A stretch of 64,000 bases of DNA from Microvirga makkahensis (GCF_009830105.1 NZ_WURB01000005.1:186001-250000); one strand, 5' to 3'. Counted from the first letter of the stretch, positions 26,480-35,900 are shown. Made by a program: numbers and translations. The notes: generated by a model not told the origin, from the sequence alone.

Positions 26480-27398
26480 CGTCGAGGAATTCCTTTTCTT
26501 GGTCAATCAGCTCGTCGATCTTGAGGACGTAGGAACCGTCGGCCTGACCCATATGGCACCAGAATAGGCTTTGTTGGTTTCCTTCGAGCTTGACTCGACT
26601 CTTAGGTGTGGCTTGCAGCTCGATGATTTGCCCGACTTTCAAGTCCGCAATCTCACCGAGGGAGAGGAATCGTTCTTCGAGCACCGCTTGCAGCGTAATC
26701 TCGGTCTTGCTGACTTCGTTCGCCATCTGCTTCAACCAGCGCGGGTCACGGCTCGTTGACTCGCCTGACACGACTCGCGAGAGCGCCTTCCTCATAGGGT
26801 TCAATGCCGACTGAGGAATGATAACGAACATTTCTCCGCCGCGATTGAGGGCTTGGAGGAGGAACTTGGCTGCTACGGCCTGATTGTTCCGGCGGCCAAT
26901 GACGGCGAAATCCATACGTGTCTCGAGGCGCTCCAGTTTGAACTTCGTGTTCGAAATGAGTGCGAAAGAGGCCTGAAGTGCCTTGGCAACCTGCTCGAAC
27001 AGCACCTGCGCCATGCGCAACTCGATGTTCGAGAAGCCGCGAGCTTCTTCGACGGGCGGTTCAGAGCCGTCTGACCCGAAAAGAACCTCGACCATAGTAT
27101 AGACGAAGTCACGGTCGAACCCGATCAGTATGTGACTATCCCAATCCGGAGCATGGAATATGCCGGCAACAGCATTAGCCTCATACATCTCCAGGATTTC
27201 GCTGATTCGACCACTCTCGATTCCACTGAGAGAATAGTACATCGGCGAGGCCGCCATATGGCGGAGGTGCTCTGCGCAACTCGTTGACATCCTGTCGAAG
27301 ATCACATGGAGCATCGGAAGGCGGTCGATGGACAGTCCCGCCGAATCCAGGAGCATGTCTCGAATGTCGCTGGCGCTCTGCATGTTGCTCATGATCAC
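26463..27398 (-). CDS. fliM: FliM motor switch protein
   Basis: A 311-residue protein with the FliM middle domain (residues 40-215, including FIIPQSALNPMRKALS) and a C-terminal SpoA domain (EITLQAVLEERFLSLGEIADLKVGQIIELQ). The extreme N-terminal CheY-binding peptide of enteric FliM is not obvious. A GTG at 27398 overlaps the motA stop and has GGAGG 4 bases upstream; the ATG at 27392 is the alternative. FliM receives CheY-P to set rotation. Confidence 0.93.
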   Translation of the reverse strand: MIMSNMQSASDIRDMLLDSAGLSIDRLPMLHVIFDRMSTSCAEHLRHMAASPMYYSLSGIESGRISEILEMYEANAVAGIFHAPDWDSHILIGFDRDFVYTMVEVLFGSDGSEPPVEEARGFSNIELRMAQVLFEQVAKALQASFALISNTKFKLERLETRMDFAVIGRRNNQAVAAKFLLQALNRGGEMFVIIPQSALNPMRKALSRVVSGESTSRDPRWLKQMANEVSKTEITLQAVLEERFLSLGEIADLKVGQIIELQATPKSRVKLEGNQQSLFWCHMGQADGSYVLKIDELIDQEKEFLDDVFAL

Positions 27399-28276
27399 GC
27401 TGCCTCCTTCAGATCTTCGACGCGGCTTCCCATAGTCGTCGCCGTTTCGACTTCGTCGATTGTCGGACGGTACTCCACCGAGATTCCCTTTCGGCCATGT
27501 TCGACAGCGATCTGGGGAAGAGCGCCGTTCATGTAGGCGATAAGCGCTTGCTTCACGATGACATAGACCCGCGTCTGCTTCTCACGGGTCGCCTTCACTT
27601 TGTTCGCAAGCGGCGAAAGGAACGCATATGAGATGAAAATGCCAGCGAAGGTCCCGACCAGAGCAGACGCAATGAGGCCGCCGAGAATTGCCGGAGATTG
27701 ATCGATGGCACCTAAGGCCTTCACGATTCCGAGCACGGCAGCCACGATTCCGAGCGCAGGCAAGGCTTCCGCCACGGTCGCGATTGAGTAGTAAGGTTTC
27801 GTGCGGTCACGCTTGAGGGTAGCGATCTCTTCTTCCATGAGCGCCTCGATCTCATGTGGGCGCGCATTGCCAATAATGATCAGCCGAACATAGTCACAGA
27901 TGAAGAGCGTTAAATCCCGGTCATTCAGGACGCTTGGGAACGCCTTGAAGATCTCGGATTGCTCAGGTGTATCGATATGGCTTTCCACCTCGTTGCGAGG
28001 CTTGTTCTTCAGCTCTCTGAGCAGAGCGTAGAGGAGGCCCAGGATCGCTAGATACTGATCCCGCTTCGGCACCTTCCCTTTGATGGCTTCGAGCGATGCC
28101 CGCCCCGTGTCCTTCAGGAGAGACATCGGGTTCGCGATGATGAACGTGCCGATCGCGATCCCGCAGATGATGACGTATTCCCACGGTTGCCAGATGACGG
28201 ATAGATGCCCGCCCATGGCCACATAGCCGCTGACGAGCGAGCCGATGGCAACAACCACTCCGATTAAGACACCCAA
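27395..28276 (-). CDS. motA: MotA stator protein
   Basis: A 293-residue inner-membrane stator protein with four hydrophobic segments: residues 1-20, 31-50, and the pair at about 172-192 and 203-225. Typical blocks are GYVAMGGHLSVIWQPWEYVIICG, LPALGIVAAVLGIVKALG (with the conserved Pro) and LVGTFAGIFISYAFLSPLA. The start codon is TTG, supported by GAGG upstream; no ATG or GTG precedes the first helix. It is the first gene of the minus-strand operon motA-fliM-orf-fliN-fliG-flhB and has the operon-head motif 53 bp upstream. Confidence 0.96.
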   Translation of the reverse strand: MGVLIGVVVAIGSLVSGYVAMGGHLSVIWQPWEYVIICGIAIGTFIIANPMSLLKDTGRASLEAIKGKVPKRDQYLAILGLLYALLRELKNKPRNEVESHIDTPEQSEIFKAFPSVLNDRDLTLFICDYVRLIIIGNARPHEIEALMEEEIATLKRDRTKPYYSIATVAEALPALGIVAAVLGIVKALGAIDQSPAILGGLIASALVGTFAGIFISYAFLSPLANKVKATREKQTRVYVIVKQALIAYMNGALPQIAVEHGRKGISVEYRPTIDEVETATTMGSRVEDLKEAA

Positions 28277-28329
28277 CTTTCCAGTCCTCGTGAGAAAGCT
28301 CCGTTACTTCCGATTCCCTAATCCCGGAG

Positions 28330-28342
28330 GCTTGCGCGAAGC
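28330..28342 (-). promoter_or_regulatory. Flagellar operon-head motif, motA copy
   Basis: On the minus strand the sequence is GCTTCGCGCAAGC, preceded by CCA, 53 bp upstream of the motA start. It is a near-perfect copy of CTTCRYGCAAGS and points toward motA. A second copy 18 bp to the right points the other way toward flgF. Confidence 0.65.
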
Positions 28343-28360
28343 TGGAAGGAGTCAGGCAAG

Positions 28361-28372
28361 CTTCATGCAAGG
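28361..28372 (+). promoter_or_regulatory. Flagellar operon-head motif, flgF copy
   Basis: CTTCATGCAAGG, with a GCAAG half-site exactly 11 bp upstream of the core (28356-28360 and 28367-28371), is the clearest direct-repeat form in the window. The flgF start lies 108 bp downstream, farther than at the other operons. A GTTAAC hexamer lies just downstream at 28380-28385. Confidence 0.65.
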
Positions 28373-28480
28373 CTGTCTTGTTAACTCCGAGAACGAGGTC
28401 GCCGGCTGTACAGCCTGGCGCGCCGGAATATTCACCTAAGCGGAACGCGGCCGCTGAGCCGCGACTGCGGGAGCGTCCAG

Positions 28481-29206
28481 ATGCAATCCGCCCTCTACGT
28501 ATCGCTTTCGGCTCAGGTTGCGATGGAGAAGCGTCTCACGACGATTGCTCACAACATCGCCAACATGAATACCGGCGGCTTTCGGGCCGACGAGATCAAG
28601 TTTGAGGAACTGCTTTCTCTCGCCGGCAAGACCGACGTGTCCTTCGCTTCGCCAGGACGAAACTTCATTTCACGTCAGGCTGGGCCTTTAAACAAAACTG
28701 ACAACCCTCTGGATGTCGCGATTCAGGGTGACGCCTGGTTCGCGTTCAGCGGACCGAATGGTCCGGTCTATACGCGCGACGGCCGCTTCAAGATGAGCGA
28801 AAACGGGGATCTTCTGACTGTCGACGGGCACGCCGTTCTCGATGCCGGAGGTGCGCCGGTCGCGCTGGACCCCAATGCCGGCCCTCCCCTCATCAGCCGT
28901 GACGGAACAATTACCCAGGGAGGCAATCAGGTCGGCATACTCGGTCTCTTTCATTTGAACAGCAGCAGCAATCTGACGCGATATGGCAACTCGGGCGTGA
29001 TCTCAAGCATCCCTGGTGAGGCGGTCCAAGACTTCACGTCGAACGGCGTGCAGCAGGGCTACAGCGAGGGGTCGAACGTCAATCCGATTCTCGAGATGAC
29101 GAGGATGATCGCGCTTCAGAGGAACTTCGAGAGCGCTGCGACGACGATCCAGGAGAGCGAATCCACCCTAATGGACGCGATCCGGACGCTGGGTCCTAGC
29201 AGCTGA
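28481..29206 (+). CDS. flgF: FlgF proximal rod protein
   Basis: A 241-residue rod protein. It has the axial N-terminal motif (RLTTIAHNIANMNTGGFRADEIKFEEL), the central NPLDVAIQGDAWFAF block and the C-terminal GVQQGYSEGSNVNPILEMTRMIALQRNFES signature. It is divergent from motA and overlaps fliI by 1 bp. FlgF is separated from flgB, flgC and flgG, as in other Rhizobiales. Confidence 0.94.
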   Translation: MQSALYVSLSAQVAMEKRLTTIAHNIANMNTGGFRADEIKFEELLSLAGKTDVSFASPGRNFISRQAGPLNKTDNPLDVAIQGDAWFAFSGPNGPVYTRDGRFKMSENGDLLTVDGHAVLDAGGAPVALDPNAGPPLISRDGTITQGGNQVGILGLFHLNSSSNLTRYGNSGVISSIPGEAVQDFTSNGVQQGYSEGSNVNPILEMTRMIALQRNFESAATTIQESESTLMDAIRTLGPSS

Positions 29207-30537
29207 TGCGTGGAATGAACGCTCTCGCTGATCTCGAAAGGCTTGTTCTCTCGTCGATGGCCGGACAGCGTCTTGTCCGGATCGGAGGAACCATCCGTGA
29301 AGTCACTCCTAGCTACTATCGAGTGAAGGGTCTGTCGCAGTTCGTCAAGCTGGGTGACCAAGTCGGCTTCGAAGCAAATGACAAGCTCCATACTGGGGAG
29401 GTCGTCCGTATCGATTCTGAGGGTCTTACGATCAAGCCTTTTGACAGTCGAATCGATGCGAAAGTCGGTGCGCCCGCCTTCGTCGTGTCGAATGAAGGCT
29501 TGCATCCAGATGGGAGCTGGAGGGGGCGCGTCATCAATGCTCTAGGTGAGCCGATCGATGGGCAGGGGCCTCTCCTCGCCGGGCCGACCCCCGTGCATCA
29601 CGATGCGAGGCCACCCTCTGCCATGACCCGAGCCAGGGTTCAGAAGCCACTGCAGACGGGCGTGAAAGCCATCGATCTATTCACGCCGATCTGCCAGGGC
29701 CAACGCATTGGAATTTTTGCCGGATCGGGCGTAGGGAAATCCACGCTTCTAACGATGCTGGCAAAATGTGACGGCTTCGACACGATTGTGGTGGCCCTCG
29801 TGGGCGAGCGCGGACGCGAAGTGCGCGAGTTCCTGGAGGGGCCGATCCAAAGCAGCCTGCACAAGGCTGTCATGGTGGTTTCGACCGGGGATGAAAGCCC
29901 CATGATGCGTAGGCAGGCTCCACGAACTGCCGTTTCGGTTGCGGAGTACTTCAGGGACCGTGGCGATTCGGTTCTTCTGATTGTCGATTCCGTTACCCGG
30001 TATGCACATGCTGCACGCGATGTGGCGCTTGCTGCAGGCGAGCCGGCGGTGGCGAGGGGATATACGCCCAGCGTCTTCAGCGATCTACCCCGCCTCCTGG
30101 AGCGCGCCGGTCCGGGAGCGGAAGGAAAGGGGTCGATCACCGGCATCTTCTCGGTTCTTATCGACGGCGATGATCACAATGATCCTGTGGCCGACAATAT
30201 CCGAGGAACGCTCGATGGACACATTGTTCTCGACCGTTCGATCGCAGATCAGGGCCGGTATCCGGCCATCAATGTTCTCGGATCCATTTCCCGCCTGGCG
30301 GATCATGTCTGGACTGGAGAGCAGAAGGAACTCGTTAGGCGTCTTCGGGGCATGATCGCTCGCTATGAGGACACGCGCGATCTGCGGATGATGGGGGGAT
30401 ACCAGTCCGGCACCGATCAGGATCTCGATCAGGCCGTCGTCCTTGTTCCTAGGATATACGATGCACTCCGGCAGGATCCATCATCGCCTATGAGCCGAGA
30501 CGCGTTCATGGATCTCGCTCAGGCGCTCAAACAATAA
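29206..30537 (+). CDS. fliI: FliI flagellar export ATPase
   Basis: A 443-residue F1-beta-like ATPase. The Walker A loop is GIFAGSGVGKSTLL at about residue 165. The catalytic-site region continues with GERGREVREF, the Walker B strand is VLLIVDSVTRYAHA, and the family motif GEPAVARGYTPSVFSDLPRLLERAG is intact. It powers export of rod, hook and filament subunits, with the FliH-like and FliJ-like proteins as partners. The ATG overlaps the flgF stop; an ATG at 29215 is also in frame. Confidence 0.97.
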   Translation: MRGMNALADLERLVLSSMAGQRLVRIGGTIREVTPSYYRVKGLSQFVKLGDQVGFEANDKLHTGEVVRIDSEGLTIKPFDSRIDAKVGAPAFVVSNEGLHPDGSWRGRVINALGEPIDGQGPLLAGPTPVHHDARPPSAMTRARVQKPLQTGVKAIDLFTPICQGQRIGIFAGSGVGKSTLLTMLAKCDGFDTIVVALVGERGREVREFLEGPIQSSLHKAVMVVSTGDESPMMRRQAPRTAVSVAEYFRDRGDSVLLIVDSVTRYAHAARDVALAAGEPAVARGYTPSVFSDLPRLLERAGPGAEGKGSITGIFSVLIDGDDHNDPVADNIRGTLDGHIVLDRSIADQGRYPAINVLGSISRLADHVWTGEQKELVRRLRGMIARYEDTRDLRMMGGYQSGTDQDLDQAVVLVPRIYDALRQDPSSPMSRDAFMDLAQALKQ

Positions 30538-30575
30538 TGCCTAGTTGGACCGCACTTGAACTCGCGTCGCTCCAG

Positions 30576-30587
30576 CTTCACACAAGC
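30576..30587 (+). promoter_or_regulatory. Flagellar operon-head motif, flgE copy
   Basis: CTTCACACAAGC, preceded by CCAG, ends 41 bp before the flgE start in the 91-bp gap after fliI. It differs from the consensus at one position (G to A in the GCAAG core). Confidence 0.6.
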
Positions 30588-30628
30588 ATGCTGGTGTTAC
30601 GCTCCACACGAATACTCAGGAGTCCCAC

Positions 30629-31801
30629 ATGAGCCTTTACGGTGTCCTTCGCAGCGGCGTTTCCGGCATGACGGCCCAATCGAACAAGCTTGGAACGGTT
30701 GCCGAGAATATCCAGAACTCGAGCACGAACGGGTATAAGAGGGCCACGACCGAGTTCTCCTCCCTCATCCTGCCGTCGAGTGAAGGCGCATACAATTCAG
30801 GTTCCGTCACAACCGCGGTCCGATATACGATATCGGACCAGGGGCCTATCAGCTACACGACCTCGGCGACAGATCTGGCGATTTCCGGAAACGGGTTCTT
30901 CGTCGTAAACGACCCGAATGGATCGCCTTATCTGACGCGGGCGGGCAACTTCGTCGTGGACGGCAAAACGGGAAATCTCCTCAATGCCGCCGGCTTTACG
31001 CTCATGGGGTTCAGCCTGGCGGACGGCGCGGCAACTCCGGCACTGAACAGTTTCGACGGAATGGTTCCAGTCAATCTGGCCTCATTCGGCATGCAGGCAT
31101 CTCCCTCGACCAGGGGTACCTTCACAGGCAACCTGCCTTATGGGGCGGCGGTCGGGGACACTAAACAATCGTCGCTTCAAGTGTACGACAACGTCGGCAA
31201 TCCTGTGAAGATCGATATTGCTTTGGAGAAGACCAGCGAGACGACCTGGAACATGGTCGTCACCGATCCAGATGGTACGCAAACATCGAGAGCGTTGAGT
31301 TTCGATGCCAACGGCAACATCGAAGCCCCGACGACATTGACGTTCGCAATTCCGAACGGACAATCGTTCACGCTGGACATGAAGGGCATGACGCAGCTGG
31401 CCGGTGAATATTCACTGACCGGAGCATCCAACGGTAATGCCCCTTCGGCCGTCAAAAGCGCGGAGTTTGCAGCTGACGGAACCGTTTACGCCGTTTACGA
31501 GGATGGCTCGCGCATTGCGGCCTACAGAATTCCTCTGGCCACGGTCCCAAGCCCCGACAACCTCAATCCGCGTGCTGGTAACGTCTACGAAGCGACCAAC
31601 ATGTCGGGCGGATATCAGGTTGGATATCCTGGGACCGTCGGATTCGGCTCCGTGGCATCGGGAGCGCTCGAGGGGTCCAATGTCGACATCGGCACGGAAC
31701 TCACCGCAATGATCGAGGCGCAGACGAGCTACACGGCAAATTCCAAAGTGTTCCAAACCGGATCAGAGCTGCTCGATGTCCTCATGAATCTGAAGCGGTA
31801 A
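30629..31801 (+). CDS. flgE: FlgE hook protein
   Basis: A 390-residue hook subunit. The N terminus (LRSGVSGMTAQSNKLGTVAENIQNSSTNGYKRATTEF), the central LAISGNGFFVVND and the C-terminal GALEGSNVDIGTELTAMIEAQTSYTANSKVFQTG are all typical. CAGGAG precedes the ATG. It heads the operon flgE-flgK-flgL-flaF-flbT-flgD-fliQ. Confidence 0.96.
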   Translation: MSLYGVLRSGVSGMTAQSNKLGTVAENIQNSSTNGYKRATTEFSSLILPSSEGAYNSGSVTTAVRYTISDQGPISYTTSATDLAISGNGFFVVNDPNGSPYLTRAGNFVVDGKTGNLLNAAGFTLMGFSLADGAATPALNSFDGMVPVNLASFGMQASPSTRGTFTGNLPYGAAVGDTKQSSLQVYDNVGNPVKIDIALEKTSETTWNMVVTDPDGTQTSRALSFDANGNIEAPTTLTFAIPNGQSFTLDMKGMTQLAGEYSLTGASNGNAPSAVKSAEFAADGTVYAVYEDGSRIAAYRIPLATVPSPDNLNPRAGNVYEATNMSGGYQVGYPGTVGFGSVASGALEGSNVDIGTELTAMIEAQTSYTANSKVFQTGSELLDVLMNLKR

Positions 31802-31831
31802 CGTTATCGTTCGTTTCGAAGAGCTTTCAAA

Positions 31832-33274
31832 ATGTCACTTTCCGTTGCCTATAATACGGCCCGCTCCTCGTTGCAGGCTTCTCAATCGCAGATGGCGATT
31901 GTTTCCCGCAATACGGCCGGGGCTTCCGACGCAGGATACTCGCGCAAGATCGGTGTTCTTGTCACGGCAGGCGGAGCTGCCCGCGTGACGGTGATGCGAG
32001 CCAGTGACAGGGCGCTTCTCAATAAGATGTTGGAGACCACTTCCGACGCAGCGACACAAAAGTCGCTGCTCGAAGGGCTCCAGAAGCTGAGTAGAACCAT
32101 CGGAGACCCCGAGCTGGACGAGTCCCCGGCTGCCCGAATCGGAGCTCTCAACAATGCGCTCCAGCAATATGCCAATGCACCGGACGACAATGTGCTCGCG
32201 CGCGGTTTCGTGAAAGCAGCAGGCGATCTGGCGACGAGTCTCAACCAAGCGACCGCGGAAATCAATGCGATCCGCCAAGAAACGCAGGGTCAGATCGCGG
32301 ACTCCGTGGCTCGCATCAACGATATTCTGGCCAAGTTCAAGATTGCCAACGATGAGGTCATGAGCGGCAGCGCCCTCGGGAGGGACGTGTCGGATGCCCT
32401 TGATGCGAGAGATTATCTCATTGCTCAGCTTTCCGAGGAAATTGGGCTGACCGTTGTTCCAAGAGCGGACAACGACATCGCGCTTTACACGGACAGTGGC
32501 GTCCCGCTCTTCGACAGATTGCCTCGTGCTGTCAGGTATGACGCTTCCATAGGGCTGGAACCTGGAAAGCCCGGTGGTGCAATCCTCATCGACGATATTC
32601 CAGTGACGGGTGCTCTGTCGCCGATGCCGCTGAGCTCCGGAAGCCTCGTTGGTCTCGTGAGGGTGCGCGACGAGGTGGCTGTGGGATATCAGCGTCAGCT
32701 CGATGAGTTGGCTCGCGGTCTGATCGAGGCTTTCAAGGAAACCGATCAAAGTGGAGCCGGCCAACCTGACATGGCGGGTGTCTTCACCTACGCCGGAGGG
32801 CCAGGCGTGCTCCCATCGGCGGCGTCCATCAAAGTGAATGACGCTATCGACCCGACAAAGAGCCCGACAGGTGCATATGAGAAGATTCGCGACGGTGGGA
32901 TCAATGGGGCCGACTACAAATACGGCGACGGGACGGCATCGTTCTCGGCGCGCCTCTTTCAGCTGGTCGATGCCCTGAAGGAGGAGAGAGGCTGGGACGA
33001 GAGCCTGGGACTGGGCAGTAAGATGACTCTGCAGGACTTCGCGTCGTCCTCGGCAGGATGGGTCGAAGCCAAGCGGCAGGATGCGTCGCAGCAGGTTTCT
33101 TACCGGGAGACCTTGCTGGCGCAGGCGTCGGAGGCTCTTTCAAACGCAACGGGCGTCAACATGGATGATGAAACGGCGCTCATGCTGCAGCTTGAGAAGT
33201 CGTACTCAGCATCCGCAAAGCTGGTGTCCGTTATCAACCAGATGCTTCAGACGCTTCTCAATGCGGTGAACTAA
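31832..33274 (+). CDS. flgK: FlgK hook-filament junction protein
   Basis: A 480-residue junction protein (HAP1). The N terminus SLQASQSQMAIVSRNTAGASDAGYSRK is a shortened axial motif. The C terminus ETALMLQLEKSYSASAKLVSVINQMLQTLLNAVN is characteristic. A large beta-rich insertion lies between. No FliD filament cap is encoded in the window, as is usual in Rhizobiales clusters. Confidence 0.93.
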   Translation: MSLSVAYNTARSSLQASQSQMAIVSRNTAGASDAGYSRKIGVLVTAGGAARVTVMRASDRALLNKMLETTSDAATQKSLLEGLQKLSRTIGDPELDESPAARIGALNNALQQYANAPDDNVLARGFVKAAGDLATSLNQATAEINAIRQETQGQIADSVARINDILAKFKIANDEVMSGSALGRDVSDALDARDYLIAQLSEEIGLTVVPRADNDIALYTDSGVPLFDRLPRAVRYDASIGLEPGKPGGAILIDDIPVTGALSPMPLSSGSLVGLVRVRDEVAVGYQRQLDELARGLIEAFKETDQSGAGQPDMAGVFTYAGGPGVLPSAASIKVNDAIDPTKSPTGAYEKIRDGGINGADYKYGDGTASFSARLFQLVDALKEERGWDESLGLGSKMTLQDFASSSAGWVEAKRQDASQQVSYRETLLAQASEALSNATGVNMDDETALMLQLEKSYSASAKLVSVINQMLQTLLNAVN

Positions 33275-33277
33275 GAC

Positions 33278-34312
33278 ATGAAGACAACATTCATTTCGAC
33301 CACGACATTGTGGAATTCCCCGCGATCCACCCTGGATAAACTTCAGTCAGAGCTCGTAAGGGGCAACAGGGAGGTCGTGACGGGACGCCACATGGATGTC
33401 GGACTGGCGTTGGGGCGCAAGACCGGGAAGTCCCTGTCGTTGCGGCAGGAGAGAGCTACTCTCGATACCTTGAGCGACAGCAATGCGACGACGACGCTCA
33501 GGTTGAAGTCTACATCGGCGGCGCTCGATCAGATTCGCACGGTCGCAGACACGTTCAAGAATTCTCTCGTTGGGACGCGTGTCGGCCCGCAAGATTTGCC
33601 GCTGGTCATAAGTCAGGCGAAGGCCGGCTTAGATGAGCTGGTTTCGACCCTGAACGAGAATGCAGGTGGCCAGTATCTGTTTGGAGGCGTTAACTCCAAA
33701 GTCCGGCCCCTCAATGCATACGGGAACGGCCCTAGCTCTGCCGTCGACGCGGCATTCCTGGGCTTCTTCGGGTTCACGCAAAACGACTCGGGGGTGGCAA
33801 ATATCACGTCGGCCGAAATGCAGGCTTTCATCGACGGACCTCTGGCGGAGCTCTTTGCAGACGAGTGGCAGGGCACCTGGTCCCAGGCCTCGGAGCGGAA
33901 CATTCAGAGCCTGATCTCTCCGACGGAGAGAGTCGAGACATCCGCGACAGCCGACGAGGCCGCTTTCCGCAACCTGGCCATGGGCTACACCATGGCCTTT
34001 GGTCTCGGGATCTCCGGTCTGAGCGACCAAACCCGGGAGTACCTGCTGAACAGGGTCATCGGTACTCTGGGGGAGGGCGTGTCCGGCGTCACTGGTATTC
34101 AGGCCGAGCTGGGTACGGTTCAGCAGAAGATCGATCAGGCCAACGAGCGGATGAGTCTTCAAAAGACATTCCTCGATGAAAGGATCACGAATTTCGAAGC
34201 AGTCGATCCGGCCGAGGCGAAAGTTCGGGTCGATCAGCTCTCAACTCAGATTCAGATGTCGTATTCGCTCACAGCACAACTCAACCAGCTCAGCCTGATC
34301 AAATTCATTTAA
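33278..34312 (+). CDS. flgL: FlgL hook-filament junction protein
   Basis: A 344-residue flagellin-like junction protein (HAP3). It carries the flagellin-type N-terminal coiled coil with SLRQERATLDTLSDSNATTTLRLKSTSAALDQIRTVADTFK and GGQYLFGGVNSKVRPLN, and the C-terminal helix IQMSYSLTAQLNQLSLIKFI. It starts 3 bp after flgK, and 16 bp separate it from flaF. Confidence 0.93.
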   Translation: MKTTFISTTTLWNSPRSTLDKLQSELVRGNREVVTGRHMDVGLALGRKTGKSLSLRQERATLDTLSDSNATTTLRLKSTSAALDQIRTVADTFKNSLVGTRVGPQDLPLVISQAKAGLDELVSTLNENAGGQYLFGGVNSKVRPLNAYGNGPSSAVDAAFLGFFGFTQNDSGVANITSAEMQAFIDGPLAELFADEWQGTWSQASERNIQSLISPTERVETSATADEAAFRNLAMGYTMAFGLGISGLSDQTREYLLNRVIGTLGEGVSGVTGIQAELGTVQQKIDQANERMSLQKTFLDERITNFEAVDPAEAKVRVDQLSTQIQMSYSLTAQLNQLSLIKFI

Positions 34313-34328
34313 CGGCAGGAAAGCGTGC

Positions 34329-34676
34329 ATGTACCAGTTCTCCTACTCAGAAATCCTTGAGGACTCGCCGAAAGACTGCCGGCAGCGCGAGTATGACCTT
34401 TTCGAACGGGCCATCACTTTGCTGCGTGCCGCGGAAGGACACCCGTCGCAGTCGCCTGAAATGCTTGGCGCAATCGTTTTCCTGCAGCGTCTCTGGACCT
34501 TTCTGATGAAGGATCTCAGTCATCCGGACAATTCCTTGCCCGACAAACTGAAGGGGCAGCTCATCTCGATCGGACTCTGGATGATGAGAGAAACCGATCT
34601 TATCGTTCGTGGCGAGCACAACAACGTCGCAGCGCTCATCGACATCAACATCTTGATCAAGGACGGTCTGAAATGA
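34329..34676 (+). CDS. flaF: FlaF flagellin synthesis regulator
   Basis: A 115-residue protein with the FlaF signature YQFSYSEILEDSPKDCRQREYDLFERAITLLRAAEG and LQRLWTFLMKDLSH. In Caulobacter FlaF is required for flagellin translation and export and acts opposite to FlbT. It overlaps flbT by 4 bp; the pair is conserved across alphaproteobacteria. Confidence 0.94.
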   Translation: MYQFSYSEILEDSPKDCRQREYDLFERAITLLRAAEGHPSQSPEMLGAIVFLQRLWTFLMKDLSHPDNSLPDKLKGQLISIGLWMMRETDLIVRGEHNNVAALIDINILIKDGLK

Positions 34677-35095
34677 CTGCCAAAATGCGCTTTTCTCTCA
34701 AGGCCGGGGAGCGAATCTTCATCAACGGGGCCGTGCTAACAGTCAGCCAGAAGGTGACCTTGAGCCTGCTCAACGATGCCCGCTTTCTTCTGGAGAGTCA
34801 CGTGCTTCAGTTGGCCGAGGCAACAACGCCCATGCGGCAACTGTATTTCGTGGTGCAATCGCTCCTCATCAACCCCCAGGAAGAGGAGAAGGGAATGATC
34901 GCCTTCCGAAACATGCTCCGAGGGGTCTCAATGGTCACCACGGATGAGCATGCTAAGTCCCAGCTGGAGCGGGTCGAGGGCTTCGTTACTGCAGGACGGA
35001 CCTTTGAAGCCCTGAAGGTCATTCGGACACTCTTCGAGGTTCCTGAGAGCTCCGCAACTCCTCAACCAGCCATTGCTTCTGGAAAAGCAGCCTAA
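34673..35095 (+). CDS. flbT: FlbT flagellin post-transcriptional regulator
   Basis: A 140-residue small protein with the FlbT wording FSLKAGERIFINGAVLTVSQKVTLSLLNDARFLLESHVL and LYFVVQSLLINP. In Caulobacter FlbT binds the flagellin mRNA leader and promotes its decay until the hook is built. The flagellin gene in this window has a long leader with repeated palindromes, a possible target. It is translationally coupled to flaF. Confidence 0.94.
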   Translation: MTAKMRFSLKAGERIFINGAVLTVSQKVTLSLLNDARFLLESHVLQLAEATTPMRQLYFVVQSLLINPQEEEKGMIAFRNMLRGVSMVTTDEHAKSQLERVEGFVTAGRTFEALKVIRTLFEVPESSATPQPAIASGKAA

Positions 35096-35109
35096 CTCGG
35101 AGAAATACA

Positions 35110-35505
35110 ATGAATGTCGCTTCGGTTACGGCTTCTGCCATGAATCAGTATGCCTCGACGGCCGAGAAGACCTCGACCGTCAGCTATGATAATTTCCTGC
35201 GTCTCCTGCTGACTCAGATGCAGAATCAGGATCCTACGGAGCCGATGAAGTCGACGGAGTACATGGCTCAGTTGGCGACATTCTCGCAGGTGGAACAGGC
35301 GGTGAAGAGCAACGAGAAGCTCGATGCGCTACTGTCGTCGTTCGCCCTTTCTCAGGCCGACAGCGTCATCGGCCGGACGGTCACGTCTGCCGACGGCGCG
35401 GTTTCCGGACAGGTGACATCCGTCAGAATCACGAGCCAAGGTCCGCTCGCCATGCTTTCGACAGGGGATGAACTGCTCCTGGGGCAGGGAATCGTGGTCA
35501 GCTGA
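35110..35505 (+). CDS. flgD: FlgD hook-capping scaffold
   Basis: A 131-residue short-form FlgD. The conserved N-terminal block is NFLRLLLTQMQNQDPTEPMKSTEYMAQLATFSQVEQAVKSNEKL, followed by ALSQADSVIGRTV. The C-terminal Ig-like domain of enteric FlgD is absent, as usual in Rhizobiales. It guides hook polymerisation and is then discarded. The gene precedes fliQ by 2 bp. Confidence 0.93.
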   Translation: MNVASVTASAMNQYASTAEKTSTVSYDNFLRLLLTQMQNQDPTEPMKSTEYMAQLATFSQVEQAVKSNEKLDALLSSFALSQADSVIGRTVTSADGAVSGQVTSVRITSQGPLAMLSTGDELLLGQGIVVS

Positions 35506-35507
35506 CG

Positions 35508-35774
35508 ATGAACGAGATCGATGCCCTTGAGCTGGTCCGGGCGGCCATTTGGACGGTCATCATCGGATCCGGGCCAGCGGTTCTGGCCGCGATGGTCATC
35601 GGTATCGCGATCGCCCTGGTCCAGGCTCTCACCCAGATTCAGGAAGTGACGCTTACCTTCATTCCGAAAATCATCGCTATTCTGGTCGTCAGCCTTCTAA
35701 CGGGCTCTCTAGTCGGCTCGCAGATCTATGCGTTCACAGAAATGGTCTATGGGCGGATCGTTACAGGGTTCTGA
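35508..35774 (+). CDS. fliQ: FliQ export-gate protein
   Basis: An 88-residue protein with two transmembrane helices (residues 14-38 and 51-71). The conserved wording is LVQALTQIQEVTLTFIPKIIAILV. This is the normal size for FliQ, part of the FliP-FliQ-FliR gate. It is the last gene of the flgE operon. Confidence 0.95.
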   Translation: MNEIDALELVRAAIWTVIIGSGPAVLAAMVIGIAIALVQALTQIQEVTLTFIPKIIAILVVSLLTGSLVGSQIYAFTEMVYGRIVTGF

Positions 35775-35837
35775 GGAACAGGATACAATTCTGCTGGCTG
35801 CCCGAGAGAAGCTGCATTCACAATAACGCCAGGAGAC

Positions 35838-35849
35838 CTTCGCGCAAGC
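35838..35849 (+). promoter_or_regulatory. Flagellar operon-head motif, flhA copy
   Basis: CTTCGCGCAAGC fits the consensus CTTCRYGCAAGS fully and ends 51 bp before the flhA start. It lies in the 126-bp gap between fliQ and flhA. Confidence 0.65.
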
Positions 35850-35900
35850 TACATCGCGCATGTGTCAGACGGATGATTGGCTCACCGAATGGAGAGACAT

